Below are positions 14,816 to 21,060 of a DNA stretch of 23,603 nucleotides, in pieces (within the stretch, counting starts at the first letter, position 1; the number at the start of each line of letters is the position of its first letter). The stretch is from an uncultured Bacteroidota bacterium (GTDB lineage: Bacteria; Bacteroidota; Bacteroidia; UKL13-3). The position numbers and the translations under genes were made by a program. Location: contig CAISTO010000285.1 of the NCBI GenBank assembly GCA_903888395.1, positions 1 through 23,603 on the forward strand, given 5' to 3'. The notes beneath the pieces are model-generated. The model was not told where the DNA came from. It did no database searches and saw only the letters and a list, made by a program, of their open reading frames with translations.

Positions 14816-15697
14816 ATGTTCATAGAAATTTCAAATTTAAATAAAACTTATGTTAATCATCAAGCTTTAAAAAACATAAATATTAATATTCCAAGGCAAA
14901 GTATATTTGGTTTGTTAGGCCCAAACGGTGCGGGTAAAACAAGTTTAATTAGAATTTTAACTCAAATTACTCAAGCCGACTCAGGAACAATATTATTTGA
15001 TGGAGAAAAACTAAAAGAAAAACATATTTATGAAATTGGATATTTACCCGAAGAAAGAGGCTTATATAAAAAAATGCAAATTGGTGAGCAGCTTTTATAT
15101 TTTGCTGAATTAAAAGGTTTAAGTAACGCTGAAGCAAGAAAAAAAGTAAAATATTGGGTTGACAAATTTGAAATAAAAGATTGGTTGAATAAAAAAGTTG
15201 AAGAGCTTTCAAAAGGTATGCAACAAAAAATTCAATTTATAGCAAGTGTTATTCATCAACCCAAATTAATAATTTTAGATGAGCCATTCAGTGGTTTTGA
15301 TCCTCAAAATGCACAACTTTTAGTCAATGAAATATTAAAACTAAGAGATGAAGGAAGTACCATTATTTTTTCAACACATAGAATGGATACAGTTGAAAAA
15401 CTTTGTGACGACATTGCCATGATTAATAAAAGTGAAGTGGTGCTAAGTGGCAATAAAAACGATATAAAGCAACAATTTAGTAATGATGAATACTTTTTAC
15501 AGTTTAACGGAGTACTAGTTAATTCAAACCATTTTGAAATAATAACCAATACTGAAAACGAAGCCACAATTAAAATTTTAAGTAATAAAAAAGAGGTTAT
15601 TTCAGATTTAAATAATCAAGTAGAGTTGCAATCATTCTCACCAAAAATTGCTACCATGGAAGATATTTTTATCAAAATGGTTCAAACCAATTCATAA
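14816..15697 (+). CDS. ABC transporter ATP-binding protein (NatA/GldA-like)
   Basis: This 293-residue ATPase has Walker A G-P-N-G-A-G-K-T at 35-42, a Q-loop region Y-L-P-E-E-R-G-L-Y near 75-83, the signature L-S-K-G-M-Q-Q-K near 131-138, and Walker B L-I-I-L-D-E-P with F-S-G-F-D. The H-loop is in S-T-H-R-M. A C-terminal domain of about 75 residues follows, like DUF4162. It resembles the ATPase of two-component exporters such as NatAB, where the permease usually follows directly. Here no permease is next: the downstream gene is on the other strand, 5 bp away. The ATPase must therefore work with a permease encoded elsewhere. The substrate is unknown. Confidence 0.9.
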   Translation: MFIEISNLNKTYVNHQALKNININIPRQSIFGLLGPNGAGKTSLIRILTQITQADSGTILFDGEKLKEKHIYEIGYLPEERGLYKKMQIGEQLLYFAELKGLSNAEARKKVKYWVDKFEIKDWLNKKVEELSKGMQQKIQFIASVIHQPKLIILDEPFSGFDPQNAQLLVNEILKLRDEGSTIIFSTHRMDTVEKLCDDIAMINKSEVVLSGNKNDIKQQFSNDEYFLQFNGVLVNSNHFEIITNTENEATIKILSNKKEVISDLNNQVELQSFSPKIATMEDIFIKMVQTNS

Positions 15698-15702
15698 TTA
15701 AA

Positions 15703-16920
15703 CTATAGTTTTCTACAATGGTAGAAAAGTTTTTCGCCTTGATTATTTTGAGTGAAAAACAAATATTCATCGCCACCAGTTTTTAAATCAAACTGCTTTG
15801 CAATTTCCGCTTCATTGATAGGGAAATTTCGTTTGCTAATATTTGCTTTTGCAATTCCATTGTTCTTCAAATAGCTTTTCAACATTGATTTAGAAAAAGT
15901 AAATGATGCTATAATTTTAAAACGCCTACCATAAAAATTTTCAATTAATTCATTGCCAACAAAAAAATGAGCGTTTAAAGCAATCATTTTCAACCCTAAA
16001 CTTTGAGCATAATTGGCACTCAAATTAGCCTTAATGATGGAGGCGTTTGGTTCATAAAAGTATGTATTTTCGTTTGACTCTTTTGTTACTCTATCTAATA
16101 AATTCAACTCACTGAATTCATGAATGTTTTTATCATTAATAATATTTATAGCTTTTATAACAGTTGAATCATTGAAGGAGAAATCAACTAAAAGTAAAAC
16201 TTCTTTAACTTCATTTTTTAATGAAACAACATGAATTTCCTTTATATTTTCAATTTCAGATTTGCAATAATTCAAATCAACCATTGGAGATAATTTTATC
16301 AATAATTGGTTTGTAATTAGTTTCAATTGAGGCAACAATTCTATAATATTTGGGGTGCAGTCAGAAAGAATAAACTTCTTGGAATTTGCTGCTGGTCTTC
16401 TATCCGCATCAATATAAACCAAATCGAATTTAGTGTTATTATTTGATAAAAAATCTTCTGCAAAAACGCTTATTCTTTCAACATGATTGATTCCTAATTT
16501 ATTAAAATTAAATTTTACAATTTCATTCAATTCCTCATCAGCGTCTAAAGAAACAACTTTTGAAAAAACTTTTGAAAATGCAATGTCATCAATACCTAAA
16601 CCTCCGCATAAATCTAAAACTGAATTACCTTTAAACAATATAGATTTGTAAAAAGCAGTCAATTCGCTACTGGCTTGTTCATAACTTTTAGTAGGCAGCC
16701 AACAATAATTTGAGCAAAGAGTTGGTAATTTGTGGCTCCCTTTTTTAATATTAGAAACGGATTCTAATACTAAATTGGTATTAAAATCCGTTTGTTCAAT
16801 AGTTTTAAATTTAAGCGTAAGCGTATTTATATCGTCATTTAAATGTTTTTGAACAAAGTTTTTTAAATTAAAGTTTAAATGTTCGGGTAAAAGTTGATAC
16901 TTTTGCAAAGTAATTTTCAA
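15703..16920 (-). CDS. Class I SAM methyltransferase with C-terminal THUMP-like domain
   Basis: This 405-residue protein has an N-terminal part of about 95 residues. It is followed by SAM motif I V-L-D-L-C-G-G-L-G-I-D at 101-111, L-D-A-D-E near 126, and Y-I-D-A-D-R-R-P near 170, in the place of the catalytic/motif IV loop. The last ~100 residues (Y-G-R-R-F-K-I onward, ending near a predicted beta-rich tail) fit the THUMP-like domain seen in Bacteroidota homologues. The family is thought to act on RNA, but the target is not established to my knowledge. The start must be non-ATG: TTG at 16918-16920, with a stop two codons upstream and no early in-frame ATG. It is convergent with the ABC gene. 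Confidence 0.82.
   Translation of the reverse strand: MKITLQKYQLLPEHLNFNLKNFVQKHLNDDINTLTLKFKTIEQTDFNTNLVLESVSNIKKGSHKLPTLCSNYCWLPTKSYEQASSELTAFYKSILFKGNSVLDLCGGLGIDDIAFSKVFSKVVSLDADEELNEIVKFNFNKLGINHVERISVFAEDFLSNNNTKFDLVYIDADRRPAANSKKFILSDCTPNIIELLPQLKLITNQLLIKLSPMVDLNYCKSEIENIKEIHVVSLKNEVKEVLLLVDFSFNDSTVIKAINIINDKNIHEFSELNLLDRVTKESNENTYFYEPNASIIKANLSANYAQSLGLKMIALNAHFFVGNELIENFYGRRFKIIASFTFSKSMLKSYLKNNGIAKANISKRNFPINEAEIAKQFDLKTGGDEYLFFTQNNQGEKLFYHCRKL
15709..15734 (+). terminator. Intrinsic terminator embedded in the convergent gene's 3' end
   Basis: TTTTCTAC (15709-15716), loop AATG, and GTAGAAAA (15721-15728) form a perfect 8-bp stem followed by GTTTTT. It starts 11 bp after the stop of the ABC ATPase and lies inside the last codons of the convergent methyltransferase gene. 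Confidence 0.5.
16898..16905 (+). promoter_or_regulatory. Possible -7 box for the 27-residue lipoprotein gene
   Basis: TACTTTTG is a full match to TAnnTTTG and lies 54 bp before the ATG at 16960, within the 5' end of the divergent methyltransferase gene. No clear -33 element is seen. Confidence 0.35.
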
Positions 16921-16959
16921 GTGTTAAAAAAATAGTTAAATTATATCAATCAAATAGTT

Positions 16960-17043
16960 ATGAAGAAATTAGCTCCTTTCGCAATTTTTGTTTTAATCGT
17001 TGTTTTAATGATTTCATGCAAAGGTTCATGTCCAAAATTTTAG
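16960..17043 (+). CDS. Very small candidate lipoprotein (27 residues)
   Basis: An ATG frame of 27 codons plus TAG encodes Met-Lys-Lys-Leu, a hydrophobic stretch (residues 5-17) and a lipobox L-M-I-S-C20, followed by only K-G-S-C-P-K-F. After processing, the lipidated Cys would begin an eight-residue peptide with a second Cys. This has all parts of a lipoprotein signal but almost no mature domain, like the tiny entericidin-type or Bacteroidota micro-lipoproteins. It fills the gap between the divergent methyltransferase start and the OsmC gene's end. The coding signal is short, so it might be chance, but K-K start, lipobox spacing and an upstream -7 box agree. No function can be given. Confidence 0.55.
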   Translation: MKKLAPFAIFVLIVVLMISCKGSCPKF

Positions 17044-17081
17044 TTTTAAACTAACTGAAAATTTACTGAAAAAATCAGTAG

Positions 17082-17489
17082 CTAAACAAACTGAAAGTTT
17101 ATATCTTGAATTAAATCAGGGTGTAAACTTTTAGCTACCGGACAGCTTAGTCCAATTTCAATTATTTTTGCTTTATCGGCTTCTGTTAAGTCATTTTTAG
17201 GAATAAAAACATTTGTTTCAATCTTACTTATTCTTCTCGGATCACTGCTCATATGCTTTTTAACTGTCAATTTTGAGTCAATTAAATTAAATCCCATCAG
17301 CCTCGTTTGAATAGCAATAGTAGTCATCATACAACTAGCTAAACCCTTAGCTACCAAATCAGTTGGAGAAAAAGCAAGCCCCTTTCCAAAATTATCAGTT
17401 GGAGCATCAGTAATAATTTTACTGCCTGATTGTAGGTGAGTTGCCTCACATCTGAATTCTCCTAAATAAATTACTTCTGCTGTATTCAT
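17082..17489 (-). CDS. OsmC-family thiol peroxidase-like protein
   Basis: This 135-residue cytosolic protein of the OsmC/Ohr superfamily has the two hallmark cysteines. Cys53 is in G-L-A-S-C-M-M-T at the start of the central helix and Cys116 is in G-L-S-C-P-V-A-K-S-L-H-P. The upstream segment F-S-P-T-D-L-V-A-K-G-L-A matches the helix entry seen in the family. These proteins reduce organic hydroperoxides or related oxidants with the Cys pair. This sequence belongs to the general OsmC branch rather than clearly to Ohr, so the substrate is uncertain. It is monocistronic: its ATG faces the divergent secreted-protein gene and its stop faces the tiny lipoprotein. Confidence 0.88.
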   Translation of the reverse strand: MNTAEVIYLGEFRCEATHLQSGSKIITDAPTDNFGKGLAFSPTDLVAKGLASCMMTTIAIQTRLMGFNLIDSKLTVKKHMSSDPRRISKIETNVFIPKNDLTEADKAKIIEIGLSCPVAKSLHPDLIQDINFQFV

Positions 17490-17496
17490 TTTTTGT

Positions 17497-17504
17497 TATT
17501 TTTG
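17497..17504 (+). promoter_or_regulatory. -7 box of the secreted-protein gene
   Basis: TATTTTTG fully matches TAnnTTTG. It lies 26 bp before the TTG start at 17531 and would give a leader of about 20 nt, which supports that start. No good -33 element is visible. Confidence 0.5.
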
Positions 17505-17530
17505 ACAACAATAATAAAAGAAAATCCACA

Positions 17531-18277
17531 TTGCAAAAACGAATTTATATTACATTTTATTTTGTGTTGTTTTTTATCAATTTCAACTCAGCTCAGAATG
17601 CACCAATCACTGATGGTGAATTGCTTTATTACAAAGACTTCAATATTGGATTTAGTTTAAATACCTTTGGCGGTGGTGGCATGTATTACCGACATGGTTG
17701 GCATAAAACAGGAAGTGTTAAGAATTACATTGAGTCTGACATTTCATATATCAGACATCCAAAGGAAGTTTGGCGTTACGGTTATCAAGAAAATCCAAGT
17801 ACTTATACATTTGGCCGATTGAATTATACTTATTTTTGGCGAAATAGTTTTGGGCAAAAAATTGAATTAACAGAACGAAGTTATAAAAATGCTTTAGGCT
17901 TAAATTTTATTTATAATATTGGAATTTCATTGGCTCTTTTAAAACCTGCATACATCGACTATTTTATTCTAAATGCAGATGGATCAAACTCATTAGTAAC
18001 TGAAAAATATAATCCTGAAAAGCATAGTATTGAATACAGAATCTATGGAAATGGCCCATTTCTATCAGGATTCAATGAATTAGATGTAAAAGTTGGTGTA
18101 TTTGGGCGCGCTGGTTTAAATATTGAATATGGTCAATATCCCGATGAATACAAATCGTTAGAAGCAGGAATAACTTTTGATGCATTCAATGAAAAACTTC
18201 CAATGGTGAATAAAGCTGAACAAATTCAATTTTTCCCTGCTATGTACATTGCATTTAATTTTGGATGGAAAAAATAA
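17531..18277 (+). CDS. Secreted/outer-membrane protein of unknown function
   Basis: This 248-residue protein begins with a signal peptide (basic Q-K-R, hydrophobic core about residues 5-17, cleavage near S-A-Q at 20-22). The mature part is rich in Gly and aromatic residues, with alternating strands such as F-G-G-G-G-M-Y-Y-R-H-G-W and a final A-F-N-F-G-W-K-K. It looks like a small beta-barrel or beta-sandwich of the Bacteroidota envelope. I do not recognise a named family. The start is TTG; the first in-frame ATG is about 45 codons later and would remove the signal peptide. The stop codon is directly abutted by the left end of the transposase element, which may have removed the native terminator. 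Confidence 0.7.
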   Translation: MQKRIYITFYFVLFFINFNSAQNAPITDGELLYYKDFNIGFSLNTFGGGGMYYRHGWHKTGSVKNYIESDISYIRHPKEVWRYGYQENPSTYTFGRLNYTYFWRNSFGQKIELTERSYKNALGLNFIYNIGISLALLKPAYIDYFILNADGSNSLVTEKYNPEKHSIEYRIYGNGPFLSGFNELDVKVGVFGRAGLNIEYGQYPDEYKSLEAGITFDAFNEKLPMVNKAEQIQFFPAMYIAFNFGWKK

Positions 18278-18296
18278 CCTGGCTTTAGCCAAAACT
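18276..18296. repeat. REP-like module A, copy 1 (left end of the transposase element)
   Basis: The sequence CTGGCTTTAGCCAAAACT and two bases on its left are identical over 21 bp to 19011-19031. The core forms a small hairpin, TGGC-TTTA-GCCA. Positions 18281-18294 recur inverted at 18734-18747. Confidence 0.8.
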
Positions 18297-18305
18297 GATA
18301 CAACC

Positions 18306-18743
18306 ATGCCATATACCAAAATAATGATTCATTTTATATGGGCAACCAAAAACAGGAGTCCCATAATAACAGCTGAGCTAAAACCATTGCTTTTAGCTCA
18401 TATTAAGGAAAATAGCCTAAAAAAAGAAATATACATTGATTGCCTTAACTGCGTTGAAGACCATATTCACCTATTAATTTCTTTAGGTCGTGAACAAACT
18501 GTAGCAAAAACAGCCATGCTCATAAAGGGGGAATCTTCTTTTTGGGTAAATAAGCAAAAATTAATTGATCAAAAATTTGAGTGGCAGGATGAATATATTG
18601 GATTATCGGTCAGCGAATCAGCTGTAGGTAATGTAAGACGGTATATTGCAAATCAAGAAGAACATCATAGAAAAAAAACTTTTATTCAAGAGTATAATGA
18701 GTTTTTAAAAACGCATGGTTTTAGCAATGAAGATTTTGGCTAA
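18306..18743 (+). CDS. REP-associated tyrosine transposase (IS200/Y1 family)
   Basis: This 145-residue protein is a Y1 transposase of the IS200/RAYT type. It starts P-Y-T-K-I-M-I-H-F-I-W-A-T-K-N-R. The HUH metal-binding pair is His53-Ile-His55 in E-D-H-I-H-L-L, and the nucleophile is likely Tyr113 in R-R-Y-I-A-N-Q, with Gln four residues later. The C-terminal E-E-H-H-R-K-K-T-F-x-x-E-Y-x-E-F-L is typical of the Bacteroidota branch. It cuts and joins single-stranded hairpin DNA. The frame is open from 18249, but ATG 18306 gives the family N-terminus. All catalytic residues are intact, so it may be active. The last codons and stop lie within the right inverted repeat. Confidence 0.9.
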   Translation: MPYTKIMIHFIWATKNRSPIITAELKPLLLAHIKENSLKKEIYIDCLNCVEDHIHLLISLGREQTVAKTAMLIKGESSFWVNKQKLIDQKFEWQDEYIGLSVSESAVGNVRRYIANQEEHHRKKTFIQEYNEFLKTHGFSNEDFG

Positions 18744-18747
18744 AGCC
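18734..18747. repeat. REP-like module A, inverted copy (right end of the element)
   Basis: TTTTGGCTAAAGCC is the exact reverse complement of 18281-18294. It includes the TAA stop of the transposase (18741-18743). Confidence 0.8.
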
Positions 18748-18756
18748 GTTTGAGGG

Positions 18757-18804
18757 CTTTTTATCTTTTTATCTTTTTATCTTTTTATCTTTTTATCTTT
18801 TTAT
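18757..18804. repeat. Six tandem copies of CTTTTTAT
   Basis: Six exact 8-bp units run without interruption over 48 bp and lead straight into the first GC-rich hairpin; the last unit overlaps module B. Such a microsatellite is prone to copy-number change by slippage. Confidence 0.95.
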
Positions 18805-18829
18805 CCACGCCCTGAAGGGCGTGGCAATT
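18799..18829. repeat. REP-like module B, copy 1
   Basis: The hairpin CCACGCCC-TGAA-GGGCGTGG (18805-18824) has an 8-bp GC-rich stem and a TGAA tetraloop. With flanks the 31 bp are identical to 19033-19063. Its GC content stands out from the AT-rich surroundings. Confidence 0.9.
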
Positions 18830-18863
18830 AGGATTAGCAATTGGCTTTGGAAATTGGTCGTAT

Positions 18864-18880
18864 AATCAGCTGTAGGTAAT
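18864..18880. repeat. 17-bp copy of an internal transposase segment
   Basis: AATCAGCTGTAGGTAAT here repeats exactly the transposase codons at 18616-18632, with weaker similarity on both sides. It is best read as the remnant of a second, decayed transposase copy. Confidence 0.45.
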
Positions 18881-18968
18881 ATTTCGATATTTACTTTATC
18901 TCCGTTGACTACACTTCAACAAGCTCAAAGATTCTGAACAGTGATTGTAACAAACATTTGCCACGCCC

Positions 18969-18998
18969 AATTGCCACGAACTTCAGGGCGTGGCAATT
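18969..18998. repeat. REP-like module B, inverted and variant copy
   Basis: This is the reverse-complement form of module B with altered loop bases. AATTGCCACG (18969-18978) and CGTGGCAATT (18989-18998) form a perfect 10-bp stem. A partial unit TTGCCACGCCC precedes it at 18958-18968. Confidence 0.75.
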
Positions 18999-19010
18999 AA
19001 ATAAATAAAC

Positions 19011-19063
19011 AACCTGGCTTTAGCCAAAACTCTTTTATCCACGCCCTGAAGGGCGTGGCAATT
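19011..19063. repeat. Adjacent modules A (copy 2) and B (copy 2)
   Basis: Module A (19011-19031) is identical over 21 bp to 18276-18296. Module B (19033-19063) is identical over 31 bp to 18799-18829. With only one base between them they look like a composite unit without a transposase, as expected for non-autonomous REP pairs. Confidence 0.85.
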
Positions 19064-19219
19064 GATTTTAAAACCGTCTGACGGAAATATTTTGAATTTT
19101 ATCGCAACACTATTTTAAATAATAAATTTCCAAATTTTTTATTTTGTACTTATTCATTATTCAAATCATAAGAAATTTATAAAATCATAAATTAAAAATA
19201 ATAATTCAAATTGCATTAT

Positions 19220-19227
19220 TAACTTTG
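19220..19227 (+). promoter_or_regulatory. -7 box of lipA
   Basis: TAACTTTG is a full match to TAnnTTTG, 22 bp before the ATG at 19250. A -33 element is not clear. Confidence 0.55.
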
Positions 19228-19249
19228 TGGAAATTTTGAAGAAATAAGA

Positions 19250-20116
19250 ATGATTGAATTACCGGTATTAAGCGAGGCAAGAGTAAAAAAACCAAGCTGG
19301 TTAAAAGTAAAATTACCAACAGGCGAAAACTATAGAAAAGTTCGTCAATTGGTGGATGAATATAAATTACACACTATTTGTGAAAGTGGAAATTGTCCAA
19401 ACATGGGTGAATGTTGGGGTGAAGGCACTGCCACTTTTATGATTTTAGGTAATATTTGTACCCGTAGTTGTTCGTTTTGTGCGGTAGCAACTGGAAGAGC
19501 AAAAACCTATGATTTAGAAGAGTCCATGCGTGTAGCAGAAGCCATTAAACTAATGAAAGTAAAACATGCTGTTTTAACATCGGTAAACAGAGATGAATTA
19601 CCCGATAAAGGTGCTCAAGTTTGGGCTGACACCATCAGATTAGTGAAAGAATTAAGTCCAACTACTACCATGGAAACTTTAATTCCAGATTTTTTGAGTA
19701 AATGGGATTTATTGTACCAAGTAATTGATGAAAAACCTGAAGTAGTTAGCCATAACATGGAAACAGTTCCTAGGTTATATCGTAAAATACGTCCTCAGGC
19801 TAAATATGAACGCAGCCTAGAACAAATAAAATTAACCAAAGAAAGAGGCAGAAGAACCAAAAGTGGCGTAATGCTTGGCTTGGGTGAAACAGAAGCTGAG
19901 GTATTTCAAATTATGGATGATTTAGTGGCTCACGGTTGCGATGTATTGACCCTTGGTCAATATTTACAACCAACTAAAATGCACGTAGCTGTTGAAGAAT
20001 TTATTACTCCTGAACAGTTTGATTATTTCAAAGTAGCTGGTTTAGCAAAAGGTTTAAAATATGTAGAAAGTGGTGCTTTGGTTCGCTCGAGTTATCATGC
20101 AGAAAGACATATTTAA
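19250..20116 (+). CDS. lipA: Lipoyl synthase
   Basis: This 288-residue radical-SAM enzyme has both iron-sulfur sites. The auxiliary cluster is Cys44-x4-Cys49-x5-Cys55 ([12 protein letters not shown]) and the SAM cluster is Cys70-x3-Cys74-x2-Cys77 (C-T-R-S-C-S-F-C). The C-terminal R-S-S-Y with the cluster-ligating Ser is present (L-V-R-S-S-Y-H-A). It inserts two sulfur atoms into octanoyl groups on lipoyl domains of E2 and GcvH proteins. The length is normal. It has its own promoter and is followed by dapD on the same strand after 107 bp. No octanoyltransferase (lipB) is adjacent in the window. Confidence 0.97.
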   Translation: MIELPVLSEARVKKPSWLKVKLPTGENYRKVRQLVDEYKLHTICESGNCPNMGECWGEGTATFMILGNICTRSCSFCAVATGRAKTYDLEESMRVAEAIKLMKVKHAVLTSVNRDELPDKGAQVWADTIRLVKELSPTTTMETLIPDFLSKWDLLYQVIDEKPEVVSHNMETVPRLYRKIRPQAKYERSLEQIKLTKERGRRTKSGVMLGLGETEAEVFQIMDDLVAHGCDVLTLGQYLQPTKMHVAVEEFITPEQFDYFKVAGLAKGLKYVESGALVRSSYHAERHI

Positions 20117-20223
20117 TTGTCTGATATAAAATTGCCCTTTTTCTATCTTCACAAGCATCAAACTTGAAATTTTTTAAGCAGACAAAATGAGATGGATTTA
20201 CAAAAAATAAAATTTTAAAATTA

Positions 20224-21033
20224 ATGTTAAAAAATATTATTGAACAAGCATGGGAAAACCGTGACTTAATCAAACAAACAGAAACTCAACAAGCCATTAG
20301 AGAAGTTATTGAGCAATTGGATAAAGGAATGTTAAGAACTGCTGAACCAACAACTAATGGATGGCAAGTAAATGATTGGGTTAAAAAAGCGGTAATCATG
20401 TATTTTCCTATTCAAAAAATGGAAACCATTGAAGTGGGTCCTTTTGAATTCCATGATAAAATGTTATTGAAACGTAATTATGCAGAATTGGGTGTAAGGG
20501 TTGTACCTCATGCAGTGGCTCGTTATGGTGCATTTTTAGCTAAGGGAGTTATTTTGATGCCAAGCTATGTAAACATTGGTGCTTATGTAGATGAAGGAAC
20601 CATGGTAGATACTTGGGCAACTGTTGGAAGTTGTGCGCAAATTGGAAAAAATGTTCATTTAAGTGGTGGAGTTGGAATTGGTGGAGTATTAGAACCTGTT
20701 CAAGCTGCGCCTGTAATCATTGAAGACAATTGTTTCATTGGTTCTCGTTGCATAGTTGTAGAAGGTGTAAGAGTAGAAACGGAAGCCGTTTTAGGAGCTG
20801 GTGTAACTTTGACCATGAGTACTAAAATAATTGATGTAACAGGCGAAAATCCTATTGAATACAAAGGAGTTGTTCCGGCACGTTCGGTAGTTATTCCCGG
20901 TTCATACACTAAAAAATTTCCTGCTGGTGATTATCAAGTTCCTTGCGCCATTATTATTGGAAAACGCAAAGAAAGCACTGATAAAAAAACCAGTTTAAAC
21001 GATGCTTTAAGAGATAATAGTGTGGCTGTTTAA
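20224..21033 (+). CDS. dapD: 2,3,4,5-tetrahydropyridine-2,6-dicarboxylate N-succinyltransferase
   Basis: This 269-residue protein has an N-terminal helical domain (about 1-100) and a left-handed beta-helix of hexapeptide repeats (about 105-215). Family signatures V-V-P-H-A-V-A-R-Y-G, Y-V-N-I-G-A-Y-V-D-E-G-T-M-V-D-T-W, and G-G-V-G-I-G-G-V-L-E-P are all present. It transfers succinyl from succinyl-CoA to tetrahydrodipicolinate in the lysine/meso-diaminopimelate pathway, in the cytosol. The length matches the usual DapD. The GT4 gene starts 27 bp downstream, so the two are likely co-transcribed. Confidence 0.97.
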   Translation: MLKNIIEQAWENRDLIKQTETQQAIREVIEQLDKGMLRTAEPTTNGWQVNDWVKKAVIMYFPIQKMETIEVGPFEFHDKMLLKRNYAELGVRVVPHAVARYGAFLAKGVILMPSYVNIGAYVDEGTMVDTWATVGSCAQIGKNVHLSGGVGIGGVLEPVQAAPVIIEDNCFIGSRCIVVEGVRVETEAVLGAGVTLTMSTKIIDVTGENPIEYKGVVPARSVVIPGSYTKKFPAGDYQVPCAIIIGKRKESTDKKTSLNDALRDNSVAV

Positions 21034-21060
21034 ATTTACTTAATTACACAAGGATTATAA

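Larger units (their letters stand above)
18278..18747 (+). mobile_element. RAYT (REP-associated tyrosine transposase) unit
   Basis: A transposase gene is bracketed by perfect 14-bp inverted copies of GGCTTTAGCCAAAA (18281-18294 and 18734-18747). Each end can fold into a GGC/GCC mini-hairpin, as expected for single-strand substrates of HUH enzymes. The left end begins right after the stop of the upstream gene, and the right end contains the stop codon of the transposase. Further end-like modules lie downstream to 19063. Confidence 0.75.
18744..19249. other. 506-bp gene-free stretch of REP-like repeats
   Basis: No credible gene lies here. From left to right it holds six octamer repeats (18757-18804), a GC-rich hairpin module B (18799-18829), and a short transposase-like remnant (18864-18880). 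These are followed by a sequence near 18910-18930 resembling dispersed CTTCAACAAGCTCA repeats, an inverted module B (18969-18998), adjacent modules A and B (19011-19063), and a small CCGT/ACGG hairpin (19074-19084). About 140 bp of very AT-rich sequence then leads to the lipA promoter. Confidence 0.75.

Noticed and set aside
17064..17080. TACTGA/TCAGTA hairpin after the OsmC gene as an intrinsic terminator
   Set aside because: The stem is only 6 bp and lacks a T-run on the minus strand, so it is too weak to call.
18946..18959. TGTAAC followed by AAAC, resembling a fourth operator
   Set aside because: The second half (ATTTGC) does not match, no -7 box follows at the set distance, and it lies in the repeat patch.
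18757..19063. Possible CRISPR array
   Set aside because: Repeat units differ in type and orientation, the octamers have no spacers, and no cas gene is near. A REP/RAYT reading explains the pattern.
20117..20185. TTGTCTG...CAGACAA inverted repeat between lipA and dapD as a terminator or riboswitch
   Set aside because: The arms are 7 bp with a loop of about 55 nt and no T-run; no known lysine or lipoate riboswitch features are visible.
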